Shown here: piece after piece, positions 25,445-36,404 of the stretch
Position numbering within the stretch: the stretch's first letter is position 1
How the letters are laid out: the number at the start of each line of letters is the position of its first letter
Origin: Geosiphon pyriformis
Lineage: Eukaryota > Glomeromycota > Glomeromycetes > Archaeosporales > Geosiphonaceae
Assembly: GCA_016748015.1 (NCBI GenBank)
Contig: JAAOMT010000468.1
Coordinates: 412,998-476,997, forward strand
Direction: 5' to 3'
DNA length: 64,000 nt
Position numbers and translations under genes: made by a program
The notes under the pieces: generated by a model
Database searches by the model: none
What the model saw: only the letters and a program-made list of their open reading frames with translations
Told to the model about the DNA's origin: nothing

Positions 25445-26160
25445 GTGACTTGGTTTAGAAGGTGGCTATGTATAACATTCATGGCATCAACATTCCTACT
25501 AAACAAAAGGATGTTGTGCACTGGCATTTTGATTCTGGAAATTTGATTTCGATCATCACAGAGACAAAGTTAAGGTCTTCAACTAGGCTGTGGATTGTGA
25601 ATAAATTTGACAATGTGCGAATTTTTTCTTCAGGTTTGGATAAAAGATTTCATGATGCTGGAGTGGCTATTATTATGGCTGACTCCTTGGCCTGTCATGT
25701 CGCTAAGATTAAAAAGGTTCCTGGTCATGTCATGATGATACATCTTTTATTCAAGGATAAGCTTTCAGTGTCTGTTGTTGGTTTGTATGCAGGTGCATCT
25801 TCTGGAACTTGTTTTGGTCAGGCTTCTGAAGTAAACTCTGTCATTACTAAGGCTGTTAACTCCAGCTGTTTTGTTATTTTGGGTGAGGATTTCAATGAAA
25901 ATAGATCTGGAAGAAATGCAAGTTTCAAGTTCTGTTTGGGATTGGGTTTGGTCAATATGTTTGCTGGCCACTTTTTGGTCAGTAATTCTACATGGAGCAA
26001 CTTTAAGGGGGTCAAAAAAACTATTGATTTCATTTTTGTTAATAAGAGTTTGGCTTCTGCCATCACTGGTCATGATATCGGCTTTGTTTCTGACTTTTTT
26101 AACACTGATTATTGTGTGGTTTCTGTCTTTGTTGGTTTGGGCAGCCTCTTGGATGGCCAT
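25441..26160 (+). pseudogene. LINE C ORF2, endonuclease domain
   Basis: After MSDLV a TAG replaces the Trp codon of LINE A, then the frame is open from 25462 to 26400. Endonuclease landmarks are ITETKL, AGVAIIMADSL, VGLYAGAS, LGEDFNEN, KKTIDFIFVN and FFNTDY; the last should be DH, so the catalytic His is replaced by Tyr (CAT to TAT, a C-to-T change) at about 26110. The domain is otherwise complete. One stop and one catalytic substitution would have been enough to silence it. Confidence 0.85.
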
Positions 26161-28540
26161 TTGAATAGCTTGTGCAAGCAGACTAACAGGGATCACTGGA
26201 AGTTTCTCATTAAGGCTGCTAATAGGACCAAATGGTCTTGGTTTAGGGACTGCACTTTTGCCAAGCTTTTGGCTGTGTTTGGTAAGTTTTCGGACACTCT
26301 GGCTTGTGCTGATGTGGATGACATGTGGGTACTTTTGGAAAAGGTGTTGGTGGATTCAGCAGATGAGATATTGTCAAAGCATTGGTTCAGTGAGTTTTAG
26401 TGTTTCAGAAACAAATTCTTTTCTAAGTTTTTCAGGTTAGAACTGTTAGTTGTTAAAGTTGTTAAAAGGCTGGGATTGGGCGATTTGCGAAGAGTCAATT
26501 AGTTTATTAATGTCTGGGCCAAACTGGATGGTAGTAAGGCTGCCGTGATTGCTAATATGATCCAGGTTGGTGACAAGTCTTCAGATGTCTTAAAGCAATT
26601 GTCATTATTTTGGAAGGAATACAGGAAATCCAAGATGTACGAGTCAAAGTTGGTTGAGAAAGCTTCTGTTCAGAAGGCCATTAAATACTGCATGGAAAAA
26701 TTTTGTTCTAATAAGGGTGTGATGATTAGAAGTGTGATGGATCAGCCTTTTTGCAAGGTAGTTCTCAATCATTTGGTTGTTAATAATAAATTGGTGTTGA
26801 AGCTGGATATGGTGAAACTTGGTGTTAATAAGATCATGGAAGGCTGGATTAGGAAGAGAATGGTGCTTTCAGTTGTGCCTGACATCTGGGCTTGTCAGTA
26901 TGCTCCATTAGATTATGTAAGGGATAATGCTTTTTTGGATGTGATGTGCTTGATCAATATGAATGAGTTGCTTTTGGTGGTTAACAATTTACCTGATGGC
27001 AAGGCTGCTGGTCTGTCTGGTATTCTTAATGAGTTGTGGAAGCACTGTAGTGACATGGTGTTGAAGTGTCTTTTGGGTTTGCTGAATTCATGTTTGACCA
27101 TGAAGGATATGCCTGTTTTGTGGAAAAAGGCTTGGGTTTCCATGATCCCTAAACCTTATAACTGGGATGGGATTCTCACAAAAACTTGACTCATTGCTCT
27201 TATCAAGATGGCTAGGAAGATTCTCTCCAAAATTTTGTCAGATCGTATTTTTGTGGCATGCAGCAAGTTTGGTGTTCTTCAAGATGATAATTTCTTGGTG
27301 CTTAAGGGTACTTCTATGCAATCTCTGGTGTTTGCAATTGGGTCTGTGATCAAAGATGCCCTTGAAAAGAATAGGGAAATTTGGTTGGTTTTGCAAAATA
27401 TGTGCAAAGCATATGACTCGGTTGAATGGCACCACTTGAGAACAAGCTTGCGGCATATTAAAATGTGTGAGAGATTTGTGTCATTTTTTGGTAACATCCA
27501 TGAAAATAGAATTAACAGGATAATGATGGACTTTGGGCTTTCAAATAGTTATATGGTATGTGATGAGTTGGATCAAAGTGAAGTCTTCTCACCCTTCTTG
27601 TGAAGAATTTTTTATGACCCACTTCTGTGTGAGGTTAAAAGACATGAACAGTTTTTTGGATACTGAATAGATTCCAGGTTTGTTTCGAAATTAGGCTGTA
27701 TTGAGAGTGGCAGTGAGTTCTTTTCTTATTTTGCAGCTGGTGCTTTTGTTAATGATACAATATGAATTGGAAACTGTCAAACTGCTACTCAGAATATTTT
27801 GGACATTGCAAGTGGGTTTTTTGCTCTTAATGATATTTCTATCAACAATGAAAAAACTGTGGCCATTCCAATCAATCAGGGTGTTAGGGTTGCTTCTTTG
27901 CATATTAATGGTCTTCCTATCTCAATTGCTAAAAAGGATGAGGCTCATCATTATTTGGGGATCTTTCTATCTATTAACAGACTTTTAAAGCCAAGTCTGG
28001 CCAAGACACATTCTGATGTTTATTTTTTTACTAATATGGTTCTTAAGTCCAAAGCTGGTTTGTCTCGTGATTTCTCCACTAAGGCTTTGTGTCATTTCTT
28101 TTTGTACAGCCTTAAATCTTTTGAGCAGGTGCAGTCCAAAGGAAAGTTGGCTGTCTTGATCTCATTTTCCAATTCTTTTGGTGTTCTTAAATGTTTGTTT
28201 AAGCATAGGTTTCTTAATTTACAGGTTCTGGGGTGGTTTTCTTTGAACTCTTTACAGTTTCCTGTTAAATTGTGTGTTAGTTCTGTAAATAATTTTCTGG
28301 CTGGTGTGGTTAGGATTTTTCTGTGTAATAAGCTGTCTCTGGCCAATAATTTGCCCAATGTGTTCCATAGTCCTGGTCGCTTTCCTGTGTCTTCCATTCT
28401 GAAAGGTTCTCTATTCTTCGATTCTGTTTGTTCATTGAAGTGGTTTGGTGTAGCTTTTAGTGATAGACTGTTTGACAAAAAAGGGCGTGTTATGAGTTGG
28501 GAGACTTTTTGGCACTGAAAAAGGCTGGATCTAAGGAGTC
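26161..28540 (+). pseudogene. LINE C ORF2, linker and reverse transcriptase
   Basis: The linker runs to about 26940. 26545-27189 ends with DGKAAGLSGILNELWKH and IPKPYNWDGI. A TGA interrupts at about 27187. 27208-27603 contains motif A, with Asn (AAT, 27397-27399) for catalytic Asp, and the DELDQSEVFSPF block followed by TGA for Trp. Motif C near 27745-27756 reads FVND, so its first Asp is Asn; the Trp behind it is TGA (27763-27765). Compared with LINE A about 100 bp are missing around 28039 (VLKSKAG directly follows TNM), a deletion in the thumb region. Confidence 0.82.
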
Positions 28541-28560
28541 CTGCTCCTCACTGGTTTAAG

Positions 28561-29994
28561 GTGGTGTCTGAGTTTCTTTGTGGTAAGGGCGCTTCTTTGG
28601 CCATCTCTGTGGAGTCTACTTATCCTTCTAGTTTGAGCATTTTGAATACCAAGGAGTTTTCTGTTGTTCAAAATGGGTTGCATGAGATTTGGTCTGGTTC
28701 TTTTGAGGTTTTCATGGATGGTTCAGTTAGGAATTATGGTTGTGCTGATGTAGCCAGTAGGGCAGCTGCTTATTTTTCTGCTATTGATTTGAGTGTTGGC
28801 ATTAGGATTCTTGGGCTGTTGTCTTTTACTATGGCTGAACTGCAAGTCATTGCTTTGGCTTTGGAGTGCATTCTTTCTTCTTGTTCTGTTGTATTGTATT
28901 TTGATAGTCAAATGGCCATTAATGCATGTGTTTCTGAAATGTCATTATCTGTGCCTGATTTCCACTTCTTGTGTTAGTTGGAGAGGTGCCGGATTTTTAA
29001 TTTAGTTCATGACAAGAATTTTTCTGTTCATTGGGTCAAGATTAAGGGACATTTTGGGGTTCATGGCAATGTTAGGGTGGATGCTGCTGCTGGGGATGCT
29101 GCTTTCTCTTGATTTTCTTTGTCTGTTGATATCAGTGAGCATTTTTTGGTTGCTGAGAACACACCTGTGTCTGGCAACACTTATTATTTTGTTTGGGATT
29201 TGTTTAGATTCATTTGTTGTGCTCGGTGGGAAACAGGCTCTAGTTGAGACATGATTCCTATTATGTTGACTGAAACTGTTGATTGGGAAGCTACCATTAG
29301 GGTGTGGCATCCTAATTCGCATATGCTTGCTGGTTTTACTAGTCGGAAGTCTTCCTGTCTTTGCACCTATTTAATAAAGGCTGTGCACCATTGGATGCCT
29401 GTGGTGGTGAGAAAATGGCTGTATGATAAATATTACCCTGGTGTGCTGTGTTTGCTGTGTCGTGAGGTGGAGTTGTCAGATCATGTTTTCACATGCTCCC
29501 ATAATGCGGAGATTCGAAGGGAGATTTTGGCTGCTGCTTCTACTGACTGGGTGTCTTTTGCTGGATCTTGTAGCTTGTTGTCTTCTGCTGTTTTGCAATC
29601 TCTTGATCAGTATTTTTTGGATGTTGGCTTGTATTCTGCCTTATGTAAGAGATTTGTACTAAGGAATTGGTGTGTGGAGGCCATAGAAGTTCTCAAAAGT
29701 AAAAAGGAGGCTGTTAGTATTGTAGTTGGTTTTGTTGGGCATTTTGTTGAATTGCATTGCTCAAAAACCTGATTGGTAAGGTCTGTGTACAGGGTGAAAA
29801 TGGAGGTGGTGGGTTTGGTTGGTGATGACACATTGATTTTTGGTTTGTCTCGTTGCATGAACTCTTTGTTGTCTGGCAAGGTGGTAAGGATGCTTGGTAT
29901 TATTAGCTCTTTTGCTGTTAGTTTTGGCTGTCATAGGTCTTGTCTCCTTTTCTCTAGTTTAAATGGTAGTCTGTGTGTTCTTTTAGGTATGTAA
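28561..29994 (+). pseudogene. LINE C ORF2, RNase H and C-terminal zinc-binding part
   Basis: RNase H at 28561-29105 keeps all acidic positions: FMDGSV, AELQVIALALE, FDSQMAI and NVRVDAAA, the best-preserved RNase H here. One TAG (about 28976) and a TGA (29110) break the frame. 29251-29772 carries HPNSHMLAGFTSRKS and the zinc-binding CLLCREVELSDHVFTC motif (near 29450-29495). The last segment, 29773-29994, gives the natural C-terminus at the same place as the other LINEs. Confidence 0.82.
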
Positions 29995-30128
29995 TGTTGC
30001 CTTGTCTGGCCTGAGTGACTAGCCACATGTAGAAAGTGTGTGAACTGTATTTAGTTTAAGCCTCTTAGTTTGGCTTTATGTACTAGATAGCAGTTGGACT
30101 TTATTTGTTAATTGCAATAAAAAAAAAA
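29995..30128 (+). repeat. LINE C 3' tail and poly-A
   Basis: Close to the LINE A tail: CTAGCCACATGTAGAAAG, GTGTGAACTGTATTTAG, CCTCTTAGTTTGGCTTTAT, TACTAGATAGCAGTTGGACT, then an A-run. Confidence 0.8.
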
Positions 30129-30630
30129 TTATATAAAACACAATATTAAAAAATTTAAATTTAAATTTGGTTTTACAAAAATTAATTATTATTAAAAAAC
30201 AATATAATCTGTTTAAAATACAAAAAATTAAAGTTATTAAATATTAATAAGCATATAAACAATTTTTTAATTAATAAAAATTACATAATCTAAAATAATT
30301 TAAAATAATTGTTTAAGAAAATTGTTTTAAATTATTTAATTTCTAATAAAAAATTAATATTAAAACTTAATTTAATCAAATTTAAATAAGTATTATTATA
30401 AAAACTTATAAATATTTACAAATTTATAAATATTTACAAACTTAAAAAAAAATAAAAACATAATTTATAATTAAGTAATTAAAATTTTAATACTTAAAAC
30501 AATATTAATAATTAGAATTTTTTTATTAAATATAATATTTTTTAAAAAAATTAAGTTTAATAATAATAATATTTAAGTTTTTTTAAAATCAAAAATAATA
30601 ATATTATATTATAATTACATAATATAATAA
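30129..30630. other. AT-rich spacer (~0.5 kb), no gene seen
   Basis: A/T-rich sequence with one imperfect direct repeat (ATAAATATTTACAAA twice near 30407-30436). No open frame with a recognisable product. Confidence 0.5.
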
Positions 30631-32870
30631 CTTTTTGTCTCCTTAATTTTATGACTATGACCAGAACAAAGAGTAAAAAAGCTGCACCTGATATTTTTCC
30701 TAAGATATCTAATAAAATTTCAATTAGAGAAGCTTTTTCTGTTGTAGAAACAGAATGTTTTAGAAATATTTTTTTTATTTAGTAATCATAAAAAGCTGCC
30801 TTTGATAGCTACTAAAGCAACTTCTTCATCTTTGGCTGGTTTTTCATCAGTCAAAGTTCCTTCAAAGAGACACACTTGGGTTAGTTCTAGTGTTGTCTCT
30901 ATTCTTATTAAGAGCCCAAAAGTGTTTAATAATAAACCAGTTAACAAGCTAGTATTTCCCTCTATAGCTTTAACATCTGGTGCTTTTAGCACTTCTTCTT
31001 CAAAGAAAATAGTCAAAAAGACCAAAAGTTCAGAAAAGTGGGAGCAGTTACTTGCCTTTGCTATTGTTACACTGAACTTCTTTATGGTTTCAAATAAAAT
31101 CTCAAATAAGATCTCTGTTATATTATCTGGCATATCATTTAAGATGGACCAAAATTAACCATTGACTGTATTGTCAAATGTGGTGTTTTCTGGCAGATTA
31201 TTACTGGTTTTAAAAACAAAACAATCATTTTCTATAGTGTTATCTGTTTTTGAGAACTGGACTAACCAAATAGAATCTAAAGCATTTTTTTCCCTGATTT
31301 TTGGTACTGTTGTTGGTCGTGCTTGGGAAACTATTTCTAATCATCAAAAGTTTGCTGGGTGGGTGGCCTCTACTTTGGTGTCTAGTGCTACTTTTAAAAT
31401 CAAATTGGCTCATGTTAAGACTGTTTTTCAGTCTGTGCATGGTTTTGGGTGTGAAGTCAGTTGCAAAAGACAGTGTGAAGCTCTTTTACATGGAGTTTGT
31501 TTCTCAAAGTTCTCTGAATACTGTATTTTTGATTGAGTTCACAAGCTTTGTTTATCTTGCCACTCTCAAAATTGTCAAGTCTCTGGTGGTTTCTAAGTCT
31601 GGTTTCTCTTCTGCTGCTGTTGTACTGTGTGATGTGCCTTTGGATGTGTTTGCTACTAACATTAAAACAGCTCTCAATGTGTTTGGCAATATTATTTGTG
31701 TTGTGTTAAAGCCTGTTGGCATTTGGCAATATGTGGTTATTCATTTTGAGAAATTGGACTCTGCTGTGTCTGCTTTAAGTTATTGGTCAGTTTTGGTGAA
31801 CAAAAATAGTGTTAGAATCTTCTCCTTGGTGAATCAGAATGAGATTATTCTGTTTCATGATAGGTTTAAGGCCAAGTTGGTCAATCTTCCCTCTGGCTGC
31901 ACAGCTTTTAAAATTAGTGATATGTTTCATTTTTTATTTTTCTAAATTTGGTCATCATTTTTGGTTTGCTTTGGTTATATTTGGTTCTCAGGTTGATTTG
32001 AATTCTACAGTTGTCAAGACTGATACCCTAAAAAAATGCTGTATTTGGTGGGAAATTTCTAGTTGTCAGCATTGCTTTAGGTGTTAAAAAGTAAGCCATT
32101 TGGCTGTGGACTGTAAAGTATCTCCACTTCTCTCTTTTAAGACTCTCAAGATATTTAAATCTCATTTTGTGAGTGGTGTTTCTTATGCAAAGACTTCTAC
32201 TTCCCTAAATTCTTCTGAGTTTTTTTCCTTGGTAATTCTTATTTCTTCTTCCATAGTTGTTGGTAATCTTTTGGTATTCTCTTGGTTAACTTCTTTAGAG
32301 TTTAATTTGGTCAAGCTTTCTGTTTTGGTTGAGTTTATTGTCAAACCAATTGGCTTTTTGGTCAAATTATTTGAACAATTTATTAATGAGGATTTGGTTT
32401 CAAGCAGTAAACTTGGTCTTAAAGTCAATAAAATTTTGGTGCATATGGATTTCTTTAGTAAAATTGTTGGTAAGTTAGGGAAAGAGGTGGTTTTTTTAAA
32501 GAAAAGTGCTATATGGGGGATGTTAATATGCCTGGTGATTTAAAATACCCAGTTGGTCTGAATGATAAGGTGTTTTCTAACTTGATGTCTCTTTGGAAAC
32601 ATAAATTTGCTGTTGTAAAGACTAATGTCTTTAAAACAGCTGAGTAGCTAGTTAGATTAGTTAGTAATAGTGCTATATTGTTTGAAATTGTTCAAAGGAT
32701 GTCTTCTTTGAGTAAGTTTTCTTTAAAGATTTCAGCATAGCATGTTTTTGATAAGTCTAAGTGACTAGTTATATGTAGAAAGTACATAATTAGCACCTAG
32801 TTTAGATCACTTAGTTTGATGTATTGTACTAGATGGCTTTTGGACTGTACTTGTTAAGCAAAAAAAAAAA
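30631..32870 (+). mobile_element. ORF1-only LINE-type element, copy 3 (~2.24 kb, best preserved)
   Basis: It starts CTTTTTGTCTCCTTAATTTTATG and ends with the shared LINE tail (32744-32860) and an A-run (32859-32871). Between ORF1 and the tail there is no space for endonuclease or RT. Three copies in this window share both ends and length, which argues that this is the natural unit and not a truncation. The tail is closest to LINE B, D and E. Confidence 0.83.
30651..32735 (+). pseudogene. ORF1 of copy 3 (gag-like RNA-binding protein, few breaks)
   Basis: The ATG at 30651 starts a basic N-terminus (MTMTRTKSKK). A frame change and stops at about 30780 are followed by 30802-31158, 31162-31480 and, after a further frame change, 31460-31945. 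The last segment has the RNA-recognition-like fold (VVLCDVPLDVFATNIKTAL, IWQYVVIHFEKLDS). A second frame change precedes the CCHC knuckle at 32073-32114, where one residue is a TAA (32085-32087). 32100-32543 is a Ser-rich region with heptad-like Leu/Val spacing. Reading-frame breaks are few enough for a reliable family assignment: the protein class is abundant in Rhizophagus genomes, a recollection I could not check. Confidence 0.78.
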
Positions 32871-33079
32871 AATTTATTAGATAAAATTAGTAAAACAAAA
32901 AATAAAACAAATATAATTATTATTTTAAAAACCAAATTGTTAATTTTAAAGATTATATAACCAAAAAAATCAATTAACTTAATTTTAATATATATTGCAA
33001 AAAATAATAATCTTTTGATCAAAATTTAAATTTTGTTTTTATTTATTAAAATTAATTAACAAGTTAAAGTAATTATAAT
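32871..33079. other. AT-rich spacer, no gene seen
   Basis: A/T-rich sequence following the A-run of the ORF1-only element; a minus-strand frame at 32807-33022 reads the tail backwards and has no recognisable content. Confidence 0.5.
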
Positions 33080-33232
33080 AGTATTAAAAATCTTAAAATA
33101 AACAATAATATATTGTTAAATATTAACAAACTTTAATATAATTTAAAAGCCATGTTAATATTAACAGCAAATATATTTTAAGTATTTTATATAAAACAAT
33201 AACAATAAAAAAACTCAAAAATTACTATAAAT
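33080..33232 (-). mobile_element. Relic of an ORF1-only element (minus strand)
   Basis: Read on the minus strand it follows, base by base with many G-to-A and C-to-T differences, the stretch at about 3180-3370 (the region before and including the IWQY block). Only about 150 bp survive. It shows how far A/T drift has gone in the spacers. Confidence 0.6.
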
Positions 33233-33239
33233 TTAACAA

Positions 33240-33295
33240 TTTTTTTTTATTAAAGTTTAATAAGTGAAGCCCAAAAACTATCTAGAACAATACAT
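33240..33295 (-). repeat. Fragment of a LINE-type 3' tail (minus strand)
   Basis: On the minus strand: ATGTATTGTTCTAGATAG, then GGGCTTCACTTATTAAA, then A-run, matching the end of the tail at 32817-32860. It is cut at 33295 by the LTR that follows. Confidence 0.65.
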
Positions 33296-34120
33296 TGTTA
33301 CTCATGGAAATATAGAAAATATATTAGCATGATTAGTAGCCAATTAGAAGTAGGCATAATAAATGTGGAATTCCAGGATTCTTCTCAGGAATTGCAGGAA
33401 TTTCAGAATTCCTCAATAAGAAATCGCAGGGTTCCAGAATTCTAGGATTCCTCTCAAAGGAATCGCAGAATTCCAGAAATTCCAGAATTCTTGTCATAAA
33501 GAATCAAGGAATTGAAGAATCTCAATTATGTATATATAACAGCAGGATTAGAAGCTGAAAAGACAGACCTCTCAGTTTAGATTTAATTTAAGCAATTTTC
33601 CAGTTCCCAATTATCAAATAAATAATTGTTCTATATCTCAATCCACTCTCCACTATCAACACTTCATGTTGATAGTAATTGATACTTAACCACACTGGAA
33701 CAATAGCTCTTAATTATGGCTATTGACAGGATACTAACTTGCAATTGCTTTTATTTATTTCTTTATCTTTTTTGATTTTTCTTTTATTTTTTTTGTTATT
33801 TCTTTGGTTTTACTAAATTGATTAAGGATTAAATGCTGAGATACAGACATTATAGGAACTGGTAAAAGACTTGTAAAACAAGGGTAGAACACTTATAGAC
33901 TTGAGAATAGCTTACCAGGAAGATTACCAGCCACTGTGCTGAAAAAAAAATTTGACAGAATTGCGATTCCGGAAGGCTACTGAAAACAACTATCAAATCT
34001 CTGTCCATTATACAAAAAACTCCACAATAAAACCTTCAGATATCAACTCCAGAATACCAACCAAGCACCAAGTTACAAATTTGTTATTTGACTTGAAATC
34101 CCAAATAATTATCTGTAACA
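33296..34120 (+). mobile_element. Solo gypsy LTR (825 bp)
   Basis: It starts TGTTACTCATGGAAATATAG and ends ATCTGTAACA. Within it are, in order, an array of AATTCC-type short repeats (33367-33520), a TATA box (TATGTATATATAA, 33527-33539), an AATAAA signal (near 33620), the AATAGCTCTTAATTATGGCTATTGACAGGATA block (33703-33733) and a T-rich tract. Its U3 half matches the inner gypsy LTR, not the outer one. The left flank is a minus-strand LINE tail and the right flank a plus-strand ORF2, with no matching duplication. Confidence 0.8.
33367..33525 (+). repeat. U3 array of AATTCC/GGAATT short repeats
   Basis: Repeated words such as GGAATTCCAGGATTC, AGAATTCCAGAATTC and GGAATTGCAGG follow each other with 8-40 bp spacing. 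The same array is present in both LTRs of the inner gypsy (38799-38960 and 48031-48190) and absent from the outer gypsy LTRs. The half-sites are self-complementary, which allows hairpins. Confidence 0.7.
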
Positions 34121-35443
34121 ATGTCATTATGACATTGCTTTTGTGGATCAGCTCCATGATTGTCATAGTGCTATTTTTGATTGGAAAACTTTTAAATGCT
34201 GGAAGAGATTGGATCCTTGTGGTCCAGTTCTTGATTGGTTCAGTCTTTCTGTCCTCTTCATCAATAATGTAACTTCTTCTCCTGTTTGTCCTTCTAGTCT
34301 TGGAGATGCTGATGGCTTTTTGAGTATTCTTGAGCCATAAGAGTTTAAGTCAGTATGTAATCAGTTGTCTTATGTTAAGACTTGTTGTCTGTTTGTCTAC
34401 ACAGATAGTTCTCTGAAAGATTTAGGCATCTTACAAAGGAAAGCTGGTGCTGCTGTCTTTTTTGAGGACATTGGTCTGGATTTGGGTGTAGAGATTTCTG
34501 GTTTGTTGTTTTTTACTTTAATGAAGCTACAGGCCATAGCTTTAGCATTAGAATATGCTTCTCCTTTTAGCTTGATATGCTTATATTTTGATAATCAGGC
34601 TGCTTTGAATGCATACAAATTGGAACTGTGTCTAGTTTGCCCAGATTTTTGCAATTGATATTGGGTGGAGCATTAGCATATTGTGGACATTATCCATTAC
34701 AAAAACTTGAGAGTAGAGTGGCTTAAAGTAAAAGATCACTCAGATGTTGTGAGGAATAAGTGTGTAGATGTTTTTGTTGCTGTTGCTTTCCTTTTTGATT
34801 GGTTTTTTCCCTTCCAATTGAAAAGACACTGCCTTTTGGCTGGTGGTAATCTCATTTCTGGTAATTCTAGTAAATCTGTTCATTGGGTGCATTGGGAAGT
34901 TGGTTCCAGTTCCAAAATTTTAGTGAGTGATTTAATATTAGACATTGATTGGTTGAGTTTTTTTCAGTATGGCATCCTGATTTGCATATGGCTGTGGGTT
35001 TCATAAGCAAACTCTCTGCTGGCTTGTATATGTATTTTATGAAGGCCTTATATTATCAGCTGCCTGTTGCTGTTCGGAAGTGACTCTACTCCAGGCACTA
35101 CTCTAGTGTTTTGTGTTTGTTTTGTAGTGATGTGGAGGTTTTTGATCATGTTTTCTCTTGCAAAATTGATTTCCCTTCCCATTGTCAGTTGTTAAATACT
35201 TATGCAGCTTTCTGGGAACTGATTTCTAGTCTCTTGTATTCCTCTTTCTGTGTGTTTCAGCTTTTGTTGTCATGTACTTCCAATGTTTTTGTGTTTACAG
35301 TCTTCTGCAAAGGCTTTGTTTTTAATGATTGGTTTCAAGAAATGGTGTTTGTCTTTTATGATCCTAAACTTACAAGTTGAAGAATTGTGGATTTTGTGCA
35401 TGCTCTTGGCCTCAGCTTCAAGAATTGTGTCTGGTTGGTTCAT
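34121..35443 (+). pseudogene. LINE E ORF2 fragment: RNase H and following region
   Basis: It begins abruptly next to the LTR with the block that in LINE D lies at about 56645 (HYDIAFVDQLHD). RNase H at 34365-34720 reads VYTDSSL, MKLQAIALALE (a Glu-for-Lys change at the first position), FDNQAAL and a decayed VKDHSDVVRNKCVD. 35111-35380 carries the zinc-binding CLFCSDVEVFDHVFSC motif. The sequence stops at 35443, where the outer gypsy LTR begins, and continues at 50931. The 5' part (ORF1, endonuclease, RT) is missing. Confidence 0.8.
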
Positions 35444-36334
35444 TGTTATTCATAAAAAAAAACAAATATAGAAAAAATAGTAGACCAATAAGAAAATAAT
35501 AGTAACACATAAGCATATTGCTCAGCAATGTAGAGCAATATCAGAAATTATAGCACATTGCTTAGCAATATAGAGCAATGTCAGAAATTATGGCATATTG
35601 CTTAGCAATATGAAGCAATATCAGAAATCATGGCATATTGCTCAGCAATGTGAGCATTGCTTAAGAAATTATGGAACATTGCTCAAGAATGTGAGTGATC
35701 TCATAAAACCCAAATTATGTATATATAGTGGTAACATTAGAAGTAGTAAAAAACAAACCTTCCAACTTAGATTTCATCTCAGCAACCTTCCAGTCACAAA
35801 TATTGATAAATAAATATTCACTATCTCAATCTACTCTCCACTATTAATCTTTTATATTGATAGTAATTAATACTTAACCATACTGGAACAATAGCTCTTG
35901 ATCATGGCTATTGACAGGATACTAACTTGCAATTGCTTTTACTTGTTTCTTTATTCTCTTTTATTTTTTATTTTTTATTTTTTTTGTTATTTCTTTGGTT
36001 TTTTTACTAAATTGATTAAAAATTATGCACTGAGATATAGACGTCATAGGAACTGGTAAAAGACCTGTGAAACAAGGGTAAAACACTCATAGATTTGAGG
36101 ACAGCTTACCAGGAAGATTACCAGCCACCACACTAAGAAAGAAATTTGACAAAACTGTGGTTTTGGAAAGCTACAGATAAAACCAACACTTAAATCTCTG
36201 TTTATTATACAAAGAACTCTACACTAAAACCTTCAAATTCATCAAACCTTTGGATATTAGCACTAGAAAACCAATTGAGCACCAAGTTATAGATTTGTTA
36301 TTTGCCTTGAGACTCCAAATAATCATCTGTAACA
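35444..36334 (+). repeat. 5' LTR of the outer gypsy (891 bp)
   Basis: Starts TGTTATTCATAAAAAAAAAC and ends ATCTGTAACA. It holds a U3 array of 40-bp palindromic units (35511-35700), a TATA box (TATGTATATATA near 35716), an AATAAA signal (near 35810), and the AATAGCTCTTGATCATGGCTATT block. The 3' half is common to all gypsy LTRs here, the U3 half is not. It is 78 bp longer than its 3' partner because it carries two more 40-bp units. Confidence 0.85.
35511..35700 (+). repeat. 40-bp tandem array in U3 (four units)
   Basis: Each unit contains ATTGCTCAGCAATGTAGAGC followed by AATATCAGAAATTAT. The ATTGCTNAGCAAT core is an inverted repeat. The 3' LTR has only two units (about 50187-50270). Confidence 0.85.
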
Positions 36335-36404
36335 TTTGATGCTCTTTGTAAGGTATAATCTTACAGAAAACAGCACCAACAACAATCATCCAAAGGTGGC
36401 AGAA
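36335..36404 (+). other. Leader of the outer gypsy with putative primer-binding site
   Basis: Directly after the LTR end comes TTTGATGCTCTTTGTAAGGTATAAT; the inner element has TTTGGTGTTCTCTGTAAGGT at the same place. A TGG three bases behind the LTR is where a tRNA 3' CCA would pair. The tRNA cannot be identified without a tRNA set for the organism. Confidence 0.5.

Larger units (their letters stand above)
23468..30128 (+). mobile_element. LINE C, full-length non-LTR retrotransposon (~6.66 kb)
   Basis: It starts ATTTTTCTCTTACC (23468) and ends with the shared tail and an A-run at 30118-30128. It contains ORF1, an ATGA overlap and ORF2. ORF2 and the tail are closest to LINE A; the N-terminal part of ORF1 is of a different type from A, B and D. 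It is the least degraded LINE in terms of continuous ORF2 frames, though RT motifs A and C are both mutated. Confidence 0.87.

Noticed and set aside
35511-35700. CRISPR-like array
   Set aside because: Contiguous 40-bp tandem units with no unique spacers, inside a gypsy LTR of a eukaryote.
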